A stretch of 64,000 nt of DNA from a virus, in the IMG/VR virus record IMGVR_UViG_3300007516_001784, positions 1-64,000 of that record; one strand, written 5' to 3'. Positions 42,301 to 50,732 of this stretch are shown here, one piece after another. A program made the translations under genes and the position numbers. Numbering within the stretch: position 1 is the stretch's first letter; each line of letters begins with the position of its first letter. The notes beneath the pieces were generated by a model. The model searched no databases. It was given only the letters and a program-made list of their open reading frames with translations, and had not been told where the DNA came from.

Positions 42301-44158
42301 AAAGAATAACATTAACGGCGTTTCTTCTGCCGCAACACGAACTCTTAAGTTTTTGTCTGGACCATTAGCTAATTCAGATCTTGGAGTTCAATGCAGTGGC
42401 ATTACATATGCCGGTCAGAGTAATGGCTCGACTAATCTTGTACCGCCATTTGCCGTCTCGGGAGTTGCTTTTGATTCTCCTCAAAATGGATTTTCTGTTG
42501 GCTTTTTAATGTCAAAGAGAAATTCGCCAGCCGGTAATACGCAAGAAACTATGCTTTGTTATGGCACAGTAGGTGCTAATGGTGCTACGAATAGTATAGT
42601 AGACTTCAATAAAGGATGGACTATTTATGCTGACGAAACCAACAACATCAAAATGTTGGTATCTGTTGGTGGTACATCCTACTTTAAAAACCTTTCCAAT
42701 GCAGCACAATCAGGACAGATTGTATGTGGCTCATTTGACGGTGCGTCAATTTATTCTGATTTGACTCGTTTCAATAATTACGAATTTGGTAACTCTAAAC
42801 CACCACGTATTGATTTTTGGAGTCATTATTGTTGGACATATGATTCATCTAGCAAAGAGTTAGTCTGTTATGTGAACGGACAAGAGGTTGATAGAAAACC
42901 AACTCAATATGATGTTGATCCGCTTAATGGCGGCCCTCCGTCTGGATTGAATCCGTTGATTCCTGTCAATCCTGCGGCACGCATGATTACGTTCTTCTCG
43001 CCTCAAATGTCTGCACCATGGGACTTTAGTGCTTCCAATCTTAATGATGAAAATACTATTTTGACAGATGTGTTCTACTTTTCTCGTACACTTTCTGAGC
43101 CTGAAGTTAGATACATTTCTCAAAATGGAATTGACGACTCTCAACGTATTACCGTCAGCGGCCTTATTGGTGGATACGTAGTAGGATCTGATGTTGGATC
43201 TGGCTTAATTGGCGGTTACCAACGTGGACAAGACTCTGTGTCTGGTATTATTGGTGCGATGAGCTTTGGTGCTTTTGATGCATCCGGCATTATTGGTGGA
43301 TATGTTTCTGGTGTGATGTTTGAAAGCACTGTTTCTGGTGTTGTTGGTGGTTACATTCATGGATATGATTTTGGCTCTGGTATAATTGGTGGCTATATCA
43401 TAGGTACTGGATCAGTTAGTGGAATTTTTGGTGGATTCGTACTTGGTGGATTGCGTGGTAGCATGCAATTCGATGGTGGCTTTACAGTACAGGCCATTGC
43501 CGCTCAAGATTTCGATTCACAACTTGTAATTCGTCAGGCAACAAACGCTGACTTTGATGCTAAGATAGTCATCTTTCAGGTAGAGACGGGACCACTTGTT
43601 GATATCATTACGCCTAACGCTACAGTCAGTGGAGTGACGGCACCATTCAATCAGTACTTTGTTGGTGCTGCATCTGGTACACAAGGTAAGTCGATTGTAC
43701 AAGCACGCTGGACATTTGGAGATTTAACACCCGCCGTTACAGTTCCGGAAAGTGGTGCCGGTTTCTATCCCAATCAGCATTACTATGCTAGTAGTGGTTT
43801 CTTTATTGCCAAGTTTGAGGCCATTGATTCTAATGGTCTTCATGGCTCAGCTACACGCATCATCAATGCCACTTCTGGTATTAGTCCTGTTATTATTAGC
43901 GTGTCTGGTGTACCTCGTTCTGGAAATGCAGCTTTGATTGTAGACTTCACAACAACTGTCGATAATTTGCCACCTGGAGTTGCGATCAACGCCAGTTTGT
44001 TGAATTTTGATGATGGGCAGTCTACGATTACATTTAACCCAACTCACGTTTATTCTGAACCGGGTACTTATAAGCCGATTTGGTGTGTACGTGATTCTCG
44101 TGGTGTGATTTGGTGTGATAGCTTGGAAGCCGGTAACGACTTCTTGAAAGAGATCTAG
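39353..44158 (+). CDS. Large modular tail protein with LamG-like and PKD domains
   Basis: A 1,601-residue surface protein. Four tandem modules start with similar strands: LIGLWPLNEPSG (about 10), LLAHYPFRSVGWPD (about 338), LVGYWPCSDYK (about 605) and LEGYWRFNGD (about 952). Each looks like a concanavalin/LamG-type sandwich, a fold that binds sugars or proteins. Residues 1269-1369 are seven copies of a 14-residue SGIIGGYxxG repeat. Two PKD-like domains end the protein (WTFGDLTP and LLNFDDGQ). About 40 Ser-Gly pairs occur, well above chance. It is a likely receptor-binding or tail fibre protein. The start overlaps the gene before by 8 bases. Confidence 0.75.
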   Translation: MVNFLDDGSLIGLWPLNEPSGAAIFLNYSPARSRCPSGISFDFHVAQAENSNSTQAKSLWPGTTSVFNPGSGTVYNGYMVQGYWKLGANSAPFSKYLVMGNGCSQTRAQTLAPNINQSGITVGIWIYPNSNGYLNYLADANTASYNGQTEGLRCHALYAQKQFASVGGWQIGVSGNLQQAAQNGSVQNNQQLVAYASIERTTGSPTVIKTPIESGRYTHIAFSYRYINGTADEVVLYKDGRVAASGTSNTGAGGSSSTSLGNSTLVTRALTIGGGDNANTGTNNYGGTTGWNHLVSGAYLFRRVLHEGEVLDLHSGSTLQPLQDNIDKPIKVELTDPQLLAHYPFRSVGWPDVTKNHRPLISVTDEGPTLGYIPVPGPFKGGGMLHNGTNSFEHFVATSGLIYEMLSGRSWSIGIFAGPVNSNNRSNNMIVSMGSVSAATVTDPTVISQATFGFVLTQNTNAPVTTRFEAYPLGDLTDDIYRIDTTSSGLYNGVVHHHGIAYDDSTKGIAVYLDGVLQGSGILKHSLTDQLIRVAGSGYPLMFANGVASTISNQASHGTLAAGGQDTFLGPITIVGRALLPQEFMYLAQSGIDTTPLWRTIHDTRLVGYWPCSDYKIDDIIVEDRARVWNIFPGNLTRGETDVRWNIYASNPLISEFATRGTIEALSSYGNLGITSGVFGVHGLSPGTAVVSNATSARSSIGNLCQRYKPVNEECDTTPQNAIGDFVLSYEVTPSGRIPNTPFGLTANATKFEANSTLSLYGNMGAGTTDGELRSFLTTVNEAQGSGVSLVFASRVGTYGANTNYVSLVSGVVPFGVPSKILFHTKFDSPYDNSDTLGSTPLTVTLWINGVVVQRRRMTSASARVWAPGGTDSTSDNYLLQFGGEAGNDTFTTQIARDGGLGDIYMREMFLMRGTFDTGEIQALAVSGIQVPTITGYTPTLTKTQVVIGDNNLEGYWRFNGDVQYSGIRDLSLKGNDLDPLGQKNNINGVSSAATRTLKFLSGPLANSDLGVQCSGITYAGQSNGSTNLVPPFAVSGVAFDSPQNGFSVGFLMSKRNSPAGNTQETMLCYGTVGANGATNSIVDFNKGWTIYADETNNIKMLVSVGGTSYFKNLSNAAQSGQIVCGSFDGASIYSDLTRFNNYEFGNSKPPRIDFWSHYCWTYDSSSKELVCYVNGQEVDRKPTQYDVDPLNGGPPSGLNPLIPVNPAARMITFFSPQMSAPWDFSASNLNDENTILTDVFYFSRTLSEPEVRYISQNGIDDSQRITVSGLIGGYVVGSDVGSGLIGGYQRGQDSVSGIIGAMSFGAFDASGIIGGYVSGVMFESTVSGVVGGYIHGYDFGSGIIGGYIIGTGSVSGIFGGFVLGGLRGSMQFDGGFTVQAIAAQDFDSQLVIRQATNADFDAKIVIFQVETGPLVDIITPNATVSGVTAPFNQYFVGAASGTQGKSIVQARWTFGDLTPAVTVPESGAGFYPNQHYYASSGFFIAKFEAIDSNGLHGSATRIINATSGISPVIISVSGVPRSGNAALIVDFTTTVDNLPPGVAINASLLNFDDGQSTITFNPTHVYSEPGTYKPIWCVRDSRGVIWCDSLEAGNDFLKEI
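43157..43459 (+). repeat. Seven 14-residue SGIIGGYxxG repeats
   Basis: The coded sequence repeats SGIIGGYxxGxxxx seven times (six of 14 residues, one of 17) at residues 1269-1369 of the large tail protein. The DNA copies have diverged, so this is an old repeat kept by selection. A solenoid or polyglycine-like rod, or a glycine-zipper membrane element, would fit. Confidence 0.85.
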
Positions 44159-44160
44159 AC

Positions 44161-47100
44161 ATGAATATTCTAGTGTCAGATGGCATTGTAGTTAGCGGCG
44201 TGGGAGTGCCGCTGAATGGCATTGCGTTCCCTTCTGGTCAGTTTGGATTTGGTGTACCGGGTTCTCAACTCGCTGCCTTCTTGTTGTCAGCAAATGCTGC
44301 GTTTGGTTTCAATGTCACGCCTCATAATTTACAAACAGAATGGGTACCAATTGGGCCTCCTGAAACTTTTCATGGAGCTAGTGGACAGTTACCTGAAATT
44401 GGCAAGCCAATAGAAGTGTTCATTGGTGATTTCTATTTCCGTGGAAGTGTAGTTCATTCGGATTATACGACTGGCATGGGAGGAACTGTCGTCAACATCA
44501 CTCTTGAAGACGATCGTCGTAATTTGCGTCGTGTCAAAATTCATACGGAAGATCTTGGACAAAGTGTTCCAAGTGGAGTGGTTTCCGTCGCGAGAGCATT
44601 CCGTATTTTGAATGGTCTTGAAGACATCAATGGTAATCCATCGGAACCGCTTGTAAAAGAATATGATCGTATTTTGCAATTTGGTGGCACGTACGACCAA
44701 ATCTTGGCTGCAATCGACCTCACCTATAACGAAGGCAATTCATCTGTTCCGGTCTCTATTCTTCCAACTGTAGAACAGATCGAGAAGAACGTTGGCGGTA
44801 CAGTCAGAGCTATACGTTTTCAGTTCAACCTTGATCCTTTAGATGATGTATTGTCACGTATTCTTTTAGATACTGGTTACGACTGGTACTGGAATATGGA
44901 CGCTCAGCGTGTATCTCTCATCAACAAGAAGATTCAGTTTGATATCAGTGAAGCTGAAATTCTGAACTTGGTGTCGAAATTTGGTAGCCAGTCTGGCTTA
45001 AACGAAACTAAGCAACTTGGCTTTGGTCATGACGTTGTGCCGGATCCTACACGTTTTCGTGTTCTTGGCGGTCACCAAGAAGGCTTCATTAATTCTGAAT
45101 TACTTAGTCCGATTGACGGAATGGAAACGTCCGCACTTGATGGGAATGTTGTGTTCTCAAAAGCTTGGGACAAGTTGAGCGTTGGCTTTTATGATGCCGA
45201 TGGATACTTTCGTACGTACATGCCCACTGAGAAAGAGTTACAGCTTGCACTTGCTGGTATTGAGCAATGGACGTACTACAAAATCTATCAAACGCCTAGC
45301 GGTACGGCCAATCCACCGGGGTATGGCTTTCCGCCCGACAATGGTTCTATTGCCGCTCAAAATTCATCGTTCCAAAGTCGCTTAGATCCGAACATGCCGC
45401 TCGCCGGTATTGCTACTGGTGCAGCCGAATCTGGTCTACGAGTGATCAGTAATCGTAGAGATCAAGAGCAAAACTGGGTTATTGCATTCTTCAATAGAAT
45501 TCGTGACCACGCTTCGCGTCACTATGGTCGTTCGTATGTGGTTGAAGGACTACTATACAATCAAGCCTCTGGCTTGTTTCATCTTGTTGACGCTGCCTGG
45601 GCGAACGTTGAAAATCAAGTACAAGGCTATTCGCTGTCTGCTTCTGGCACCGTGACTACGAGTGGCGTATTCTTTGAAGATTACGAGATTAATCGCGATC
45701 TCGGGCCCGTGAGTCCATTCGTGACCGAAGACTTTAGAGTGCGTGCGTATTGCGTACTGCCACAAAGCACTGTGTACGGTCCACTTGGAGATGACAATCC
45801 AGCGAGCTTTGCCAATTGGACAGAAGACGCACCGCCATTTAATCCAAGTGGTGATGGCAGACACTATATTCCCGTGACATTGCAAGACGTTGGAGATCGT
45901 GTAATAGATCCGCACAGCGAAGCAGATCTTTACGGTTTCGAGTCATATCCCAAGGGAACATTACTGTGTCAATTGCCGATTAATGCTGGTCCATCTGGCG
46001 GCATTGTCAATGACGGCATTATCTTTAACTTGGCGACGATGTTGACTACTATCAACAAGTTGACTGGTTCTGGATTACTAGACATTATTAATCCATCTCA
46101 GGTATTGAATGTGTACGACGCACTTTCTGGCGTCGCAATTCCCGTACAGTCTCGTCTTCGTTATGGACAAACATATCCAAGTCAGTGGGTTTTGGGCGAT
46201 CTTCATTATGAACGTCACGAAGATATACAGCTAGATGATCAGTTTGTTCCGTGGGCATTCTCTCCCGAGGGCAATCAAACGTCGCTGGCTATTATGACAG
46301 ATCGTGCTATTCGTCGCGTAGAAGGCAAGATTGTTCCCAAGTCTTCTTCTCGTTATGCTGACTTCCAGCAAGTTGGACTCCCGCTCTTGTCGTTTGATGC
46401 ATTTGCGGAACAAAACATTGGTCCTTCTGGACTGTACGGCGAAATTTCGCACGGCGTCAGTGAACTCAATATCAGTTTTGGCATCGACGGCTTCGTTACA
46501 CGTTACAAGATTCAGTCGTATTATCCTAAGTTTGGTCGCGAGGCCCCGCTTGGCGAGAGAGTTCGTGCCCAGCTCAATGGCATTCTGAATCCGATCGACT
46601 TTGCCGACTTGGCACTACTTGATCCCAATCCAGATAGAGCCAGTAATCCCACGTTGCCGGGCGACGTATTTGCTCCGCCAATCTTCTTCGATGGAGAGCA
46701 GAACGCTGTTCGCGTGACTATTACAGAAGTCAACAACATTTTCTCTCTTTCAAGCATACCGGGAACGGCAGTCGATGAACGCTATCGTGGTATTGATCAA
46801 CATCAATACACGAAGCCAACTACAGCACTTGACTCATCCAATATTGATTTCCGCGAAGGTGCAATTTGTATTGATGGCTTCTTGAACATTGATGATCAGG
46901 CTGTTTATCATACAGATAATTTTGAGTTACCCGATGGCAACATAATTTTGAGATACTTTACTCAGGGGCGTCCGTTTGCTAATGGCACAATTGTGCAAAT
47001 TGAACGTGTCAACGCTGACAATACTGCTAACTATGATGTAACGATTGTTGGTGGCACGAATGACAGAGCGGTATTTGATCTACCCGTCTTAAATGGCTCT

Positions 47101-47466
47101 ATTGTTGTTGGCCAGAAGACTACGCTTGCCGCTCAGGGTAATGCTAAAATTACTCCTGGCAATTCTGATGGTACTGTTTATCTGAATGGCACAGCATCAA
47201 GTGCCGCTGGTGTCGTGCCAGTTGAAATTGTTATTATGGCCAATCAGGGTACTCCACTTGCTAAGGCTATTTGCCGTCAACTTGATTACAATGGTCAAGT
47301 CATTACGTCTGGCGTGTTGTATTCTGAGGTTGTTCCAATTCCCTTTCCTCAATTTGCTGCGTCTGGTGACAGAGGATTCTTGGCCGCTGCCGTTGTTCCA
47401 AGTGGTGCCACTGAAGTAACTGTTAACTTTATCGAAATCGTCAAACCAGCTTTCCATAGGTTCTAA
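44161..47466 (+). CDS. Tail hub/tip protein, 1,101 residues
   Basis: Starts 2 bases after the large tail protein. The first 120 residues (IEVFIGDFYFRGSVVHSDYT) resemble the beta-barrel opening of tail hub proteins. Residues 220-300 (DVLSRILLDTGYDWYWNMDA) contain a phage-hub-like helix-strand element. The rest is beta-rich with a terminal Ser/Gly-rich domain. No lysozyme or peptidase motif was found. It probably closes the tail tube and carries the receptor proteins. Confidence 0.65.
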   Translation: MNILVSDGIVVSGVGVPLNGIAFPSGQFGFGVPGSQLAAFLLSANAAFGFNVTPHNLQTEWVPIGPPETFHGASGQLPEIGKPIEVFIGDFYFRGSVVHSDYTTGMGGTVVNITLEDDRRNLRRVKIHTEDLGQSVPSGVVSVARAFRILNGLEDINGNPSEPLVKEYDRILQFGGTYDQILAAIDLTYNEGNSSVPVSILPTVEQIEKNVGGTVRAIRFQFNLDPLDDVLSRILLDTGYDWYWNMDAQRVSLINKKIQFDISEAEILNLVSKFGSQSGLNETKQLGFGHDVVPDPTRFRVLGGHQEGFINSELLSPIDGMETSALDGNVVFSKAWDKLSVGFYDADGYFRTYMPTEKELQLALAGIEQWTYYKIYQTPSGTANPPGYGFPPDNGSIAAQNSSFQSRLDPNMPLAGIATGAAESGLRVISNRRDQEQNWVIAFFNRIRDHASRHYGRSYVVEGLLYNQASGLFHLVDAAWANVENQVQGYSLSASGTVTTSGVFFEDYEINRDLGPVSPFVTEDFRVRAYCVLPQSTVYGPLGDDNPASFANWTEDAPPFNPSGDGRHYIPVTLQDVGDRVIDPHSEADLYGFESYPKGTLLCQLPINAGPSGGIVNDGIIFNLATMLTTINKLTGSGLLDIINPSQVLNVYDALSGVAIPVQSRLRYGQTYPSQWVLGDLHYERHEDIQLDDQFVPWAFSPEGNQTSLAIMTDRAIRRVEGKIVPKSSSRYADFQQVGLPLLSFDAFAEQNIGPSGLYGEISHGVSELNISFGIDGFVTRYKIQSYYPKFGREAPLGERVRAQLNGILNPIDFADLALLDPNPDRASNPTLPGDVFAPPIFFDGEQNAVRVTITEVNNIFSLSSIPGTAVDERYRGIDQHQYTKPTTALDSSNIDFREGAICIDGFLNIDDQAVYHTDNFELPDGNIILRYFTQGRPFANGTIVQIERVNADNTANYDVTIVGGTNDRAVFDLPVLNGSIVVGQKTTLAAQGNAKITPGNSDGTVYLNGTASSAAGVVPVEIVIMANQGTPLAKAICRQLDYNGQVITSGVLYSEVVPIPFPQFAASGDRGFLAAAVVPSGATEVTVNFIEIVKPAFHRF

Positions 47467-47467
47467 T

Positions 47468-49405
47468 ATGATATTAGTTTCTGGGTCTCCTCCTTATGAG
47501 TATGAATCTACTCTTCCAGTAAGGGCGGCCAATCCGTATACAACAACAGACGGCATTGGTGCGTCTGGTATATTACTGGAACAAGCTGAGTTTGTTATTG
47601 CGGCAGAGCTACGTAAGTTTTCTATTTCGCCTCATGATCCTTCTATTTTGCCAGACTATTTTACTTACACCAACACTAATGTTGCACCGTCTGGTCCATA
47701 TGAACCAAAATCTGATGGTAGCACCGTTAACAATCTGTTGAATCCGACTGTATTGTGCGTTAACAAAATTGAAGATTTACGTAACGCACTAGATTCTCTT
47801 TTTGCGGCATATGCCTTTGATACATTTGCTAACTATAAGTTTTTAGCTAGGGGTGACGTTCATAAAAGCGACTGGATTAGGCAGGCATTTCCACATAGCC
47901 CCAGCGGACACAATCCAATAGATTACTTTGGTAATCCAACAACTATTGGTGACTATCTCAGGCCATTGCCAGATATTGGACAGAATTTTGATACTGATCA
48001 ACATTATCTTGGCGGATCTGGAGTTCTTCTTGATATTGATTTTGCTGAGGTAATTTTTCAGCCCTATCCTTTTACTAGATTTACTAGTTTTGGTAACATG
48101 CAACCTGGAAGTCAACAATTTCTTGTTCAGTGTTCGCCATTGTTTCCTGCTTTTCAAAAGACTGATGGTAATGTTATCTCTACTAATGGCAGAGAACCTA
48201 CCAGGGCAGAAATTGAACAGTTCAACTCTAGTAGAGTTGCCGCCGACGCCTCACATGTTTCTTCTGGCTTTGTGCGATTAGATGGATATTGTTTACATCC
48301 TTCTAGCACTTACATGCTTGCACAATACACGGGTGAAAACTTTACACCATCTAATACAAATGACTTTGATTATTATACTGGAGAGCCGCGTTATGTTACA
48401 TTAGGTGGGCCAATTCCCATCAATGATAATTCATTAAGAGCTTTTATTGCCCCTCATGTAGCTGCTTCGGGTGTTTATCGTTTTGTTGTTAAAAACAGTA
48501 AAGCGGCGTTTCCAAAAACTGCCGTCGAATCTGGCATTGTTAGTATTTTTCCACCAGAAAATATTACATATCCTACGACTACTAACAGTGGTTTTGGTTA
48601 TCATGTTTTTGATGATGCTATTTGGATTACATCTAATTCAGGTGGGTCAACTCTAGATGGCCGCCCATCTGGACTCGCTGTCATGTCACCATTTACTGGA
48701 CATATGATGTGGGTATCTAAAGCGGAAGATGCAAATAAATGGGGTACGTCACGTGGACTTGCTCAAACTGGCACATCTTTGTATAGAGTTCAAAGAAATG
48801 TTTCTGCTGCTGCTGTTAATTTTACACAATATGATAGTGCAACATTAGACGAGCTATCTGTTACCAGCTCTGCATATGGTGGTGGTACCGGGCAATCAGT
48901 AGATCTATTTTTTGATGGCACTAACTATTGGATGACAAATACTCTTGTTGACTTCTATTATAGATTTGATGCTGCATTTGGATATACCGATGTACAAGTT
49001 CCTGCTCGTGGTGGGCGACGTGGTGCTTATATTAATGGTAAGTTGCTTGGATTTGGTGACACTGCTTCGGGTGGCATGACTAGTGGTATTGTTGAGTGGA
49101 CTTTTGCCGGTGGATCAACTACAGTAGTTGCAACTAAAAAAGTGAATGGTGCTCCATTTATTGGTAACAGGGCGTTTGGCGTTGTACATGACATGATTGA
49201 AGTGACTGGTGCTTCTCATGTTACTAATGGAACTTGGGCACTTGTCTCTTGGGGTACAACCTTTGGCAATCAAGATATTTACTTGGTACGATTAGAAGAG
49301 GCAGCTACAACCTGGGAAATATTAGCCTTCTATATTTTGGCACGAACACAAACAACTATTAGCGTTGGCTCTCTTTTAGACATTACATACATACCGATAC
49401 CTTAG
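47468..49405 (+). CDS. Tail-tip protein with beta-propeller-like end
   Basis: The 645-residue protein begins 1 base after the hub gene. The last 270 residues show repeated strand patterns (GTSLYRVQRNVSAAAVNFTQ, VDLFFDGTNYWMTNTLVDFY) spaced at about 40 residues, as in beta-propellers. The first 300 residues are rich in Pro, Tyr and Asn and may bind the hub. No enzyme motif. The role in attachment is inferred from position. Confidence 0.6.
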   Translation: MILVSGSPPYEYESTLPVRAANPYTTTDGIGASGILLEQAEFVIAAELRKFSISPHDPSILPDYFTYTNTNVAPSGPYEPKSDGSTVNNLLNPTVLCVNKIEDLRNALDSLFAAYAFDTFANYKFLARGDVHKSDWIRQAFPHSPSGHNPIDYFGNPTTIGDYLRPLPDIGQNFDTDQHYLGGSGVLLDIDFAEVIFQPYPFTRFTSFGNMQPGSQQFLVQCSPLFPAFQKTDGNVISTNGREPTRAEIEQFNSSRVAADASHVSSGFVRLDGYCLHPSSTYMLAQYTGENFTPSNTNDFDYYTGEPRYVTLGGPIPINDNSLRAFIAPHVAASGVYRFVVKNSKAAFPKTAVESGIVSIFPPENITYPTTTNSGFGYHVFDDAIWITSNSGGSTLDGRPSGLAVMSPFTGHMMWVSKAEDANKWGTSRGLAQTGTSLYRVQRNVSAAAVNFTQYDSATLDELSVTSSAYGGGTGQSVDLFFDGTNYWMTNTLVDFYYRFDAAFGYTDVQVPARGGRRGAYINGKLLGFGDTASGGMTSGIVEWTFAGGSTTVVATKKVNGAPFIGNRAFGVVHDMIEVTGASHVTNGTWALVSWGTTFGNQDIYLVRLEEAATTWEILAFYILARTQTTISVGSLLDITYIPIP

Positions 49406-49411
49406 TGTATT
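49402..49411 (+). promoter_or_regulatory. Late-promoter-like motif before the last tail gene
   Basis: TTAGTGTATT overlaps the stop of the gene ending at 49405 and lies 81 bases before the ATG at 49493. The leader contains GAAC/GTTC arms flanking AGCGAAGC. Confidence 0.6.
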
Positions 49412-49492
49412 AATATGTAGCATTGATATGACATCATAGCCGAACAAAGCGAAGCGTTCTTTTGATAGCTGAGCTTAACAAGGATAATTAAC

Positions 49493-50152
49493 ATGGTAAG
49501 CGGAATTCGTTTTTTTGCATGCTCTGGTGCTATGGGCGGGACGCCCAGTACACGAGCAACACCCAATCTTGAGATTTTCAATCTCGAAGCTGGAGCTACA
49601 AATAACCCCAATCGTATGGGCTTTTTTGGACTTGCTGGTGCTCCAAATAGTGCTGTAATTGTTGGTCAGTACCAAGATCGTACACATCGTTGTGACGAGA
49701 CTGGTGTTGACTTCGGTACGATGATCAACGTTAAGTTTACGGGAGCAAGCACTGCTAGTGTATCTGGCGTGCCATTTACAGCCGGTCTCACTAATATTCC
49801 TTCGACTTCTGGCACTCTCTTGTGTCGTTTTATCGACCCAAATAACACGGCTGTGATCACGCAGAATGCAACATTCAGTGCCATTAGCTTGACGCCTGGA
49901 TCTGGTACTCCAAACGTTGCCGATCTCGTGAGTGCTGGTATTTTGATCAAGGCCGCTCAACTTCAAGATACGCAAGGCTTTGCTGGAAATGCTTCGTGGC
50001 AAAATATCGACAGTAGCGGCTCTGCACTAGCTCTTGAAACTCAGTTGAGTGCTCAATCAGTTCATGACTACCATCTTATTATCAGTGGTACGCCGACTGC
50101 TGCTGGACGTAAGATCAACTTTGCGTACTTGTTATTGTTAGAGTATTTGTAA
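49493..50152 (+). CDS. Unknown late protein, 219 residues
   Basis: A Gly/Ala/Ser/Asn-rich beta protein with AAGGA eight bases before its ATG and its own promoter-like motif. It ends INFAYLLLLEYL, with a hydrophobic strand as in trimeric fibre ends. TSGTLLCRFIDPNNTAVITQ is a typical strand pair. It is the last gene of the virion module. It may be a fibre tip or head fibre; no family recognised. Confidence 0.6.
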   Translation: MVSGIRFFACSGAMGGTPSTRATPNLEIFNLEAGATNNPNRMGFFGLAGAPNSAVIVGQYQDRTHRCDETGVDFGTMINVKFTGASTASVSGVPFTAGLTNIPSTSGTLLCRFIDPNNTAVITQNATFSAISLTPGSGTPNVADLVSAGILIKAAQLQDTQGFAGNASWQNIDSSGSALALETQLSAQSVHDYHLIISGTPTAAGRKINFAYLLLLEYL

Positions 50153-50203
50153 GCAACGTCTAGAGGCGTTAAACTCTATCTTGATGCGTGGCAACATTTT
50201 TCG

Positions 50204-50233
50204 ATAGACGAGTCTATGTCTGTTGGTCATAAT
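50204..50233 (+). promoter_or_regulatory. Sigma70-like promoter with overlapping operator-like repeat
   Basis: TAGACG (50205-50210) is 17 bases before CATAAT (50228-50233), matching the consensus at 4 and 5 of 6 positions. A perfect inverted repeat, ATAGAC-GA-GTCTAT (50204-50217), covers the -35 box, as a repressor site would. It precedes the replication module and has no late motif. Confidence 0.45.
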
Positions 50234-50264
50234 GTAGTGTCAATCACGAAGATGATTTTCACTC

Positions 50265-50732
50265 GTGGACATGATCAATATGCTGGCATTCTCTTCAAAA
50301 CATCCATTTGTTCCTAATCCTGCGAAGGATCCGACCGCTAGTCGTTGGATTGCCTCCCTCTCTGACGGTACAACCGTTTTCGAGGACGTTACGCCAGGAG
50401 AACGAACGGCCTGGGTTCGTCTTAGCGAGTACGTTAAGGTTCATAAGTTCAAGCTTACGAATCTACGACTAGAAGCGTACGGTCGTCGTGTTGTACTTAT
50501 GCCTTATCGAGACGATAGTGGCAATCCCCAGATTAATGGCTACTGGCAATCTAAGAAGGCTGGGGCATTACTGAATGCAACACAGGTCGACCAGATTAAT
50601 TGGGTTGGCATTGGCCTGATTAAAGGTCGCGAAATTCATGTGACGTGGATTGATCATGCTGGCAACGTCTCCTACGAAATAAAGCCGTATAGCGAGACTA
50701 ATCTCGCGTGCATAGTGAACGACGCAGTATGA
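50265..50732 (+). CDS. Unknown protein at the head of the replication module
   Basis: The 155-residue product has strands and basic residues (KFKLTNLRLEAYGRRVVLMP) and a C-terminal IHVTWIDHAGNVSYEIKPYS. No family recognised. Start could be GTG at 50265, ATG at 50271 or ATG at 50280; none has a strong ribosome-binding site. It is the first gene after the sigma70-like promoter. Its stop overlaps the next ATG by 4 bases. Confidence 0.6.
   Translation: MDMINMLAFSSKHPFVPNPAKDPTASRWIASLSDGTTVFEDVTPGERTAWVRLSEYVKVHKFKLTNLRLEAYGRRVVLMPYRDDSGNPQINGYWQSKKAGALLNATQVDQINWVGIGLIKGREIHVTWIDHAGNVSYEIKPYSETNLACIVNDAV

Noticed and set aside
49738-49765. TAGTGTAT inside the 219-residue gene and at 24993 inside the neck gene as motif copies
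   Set aside because: Both lack the leading TTAG context and lie inside coding sequence.
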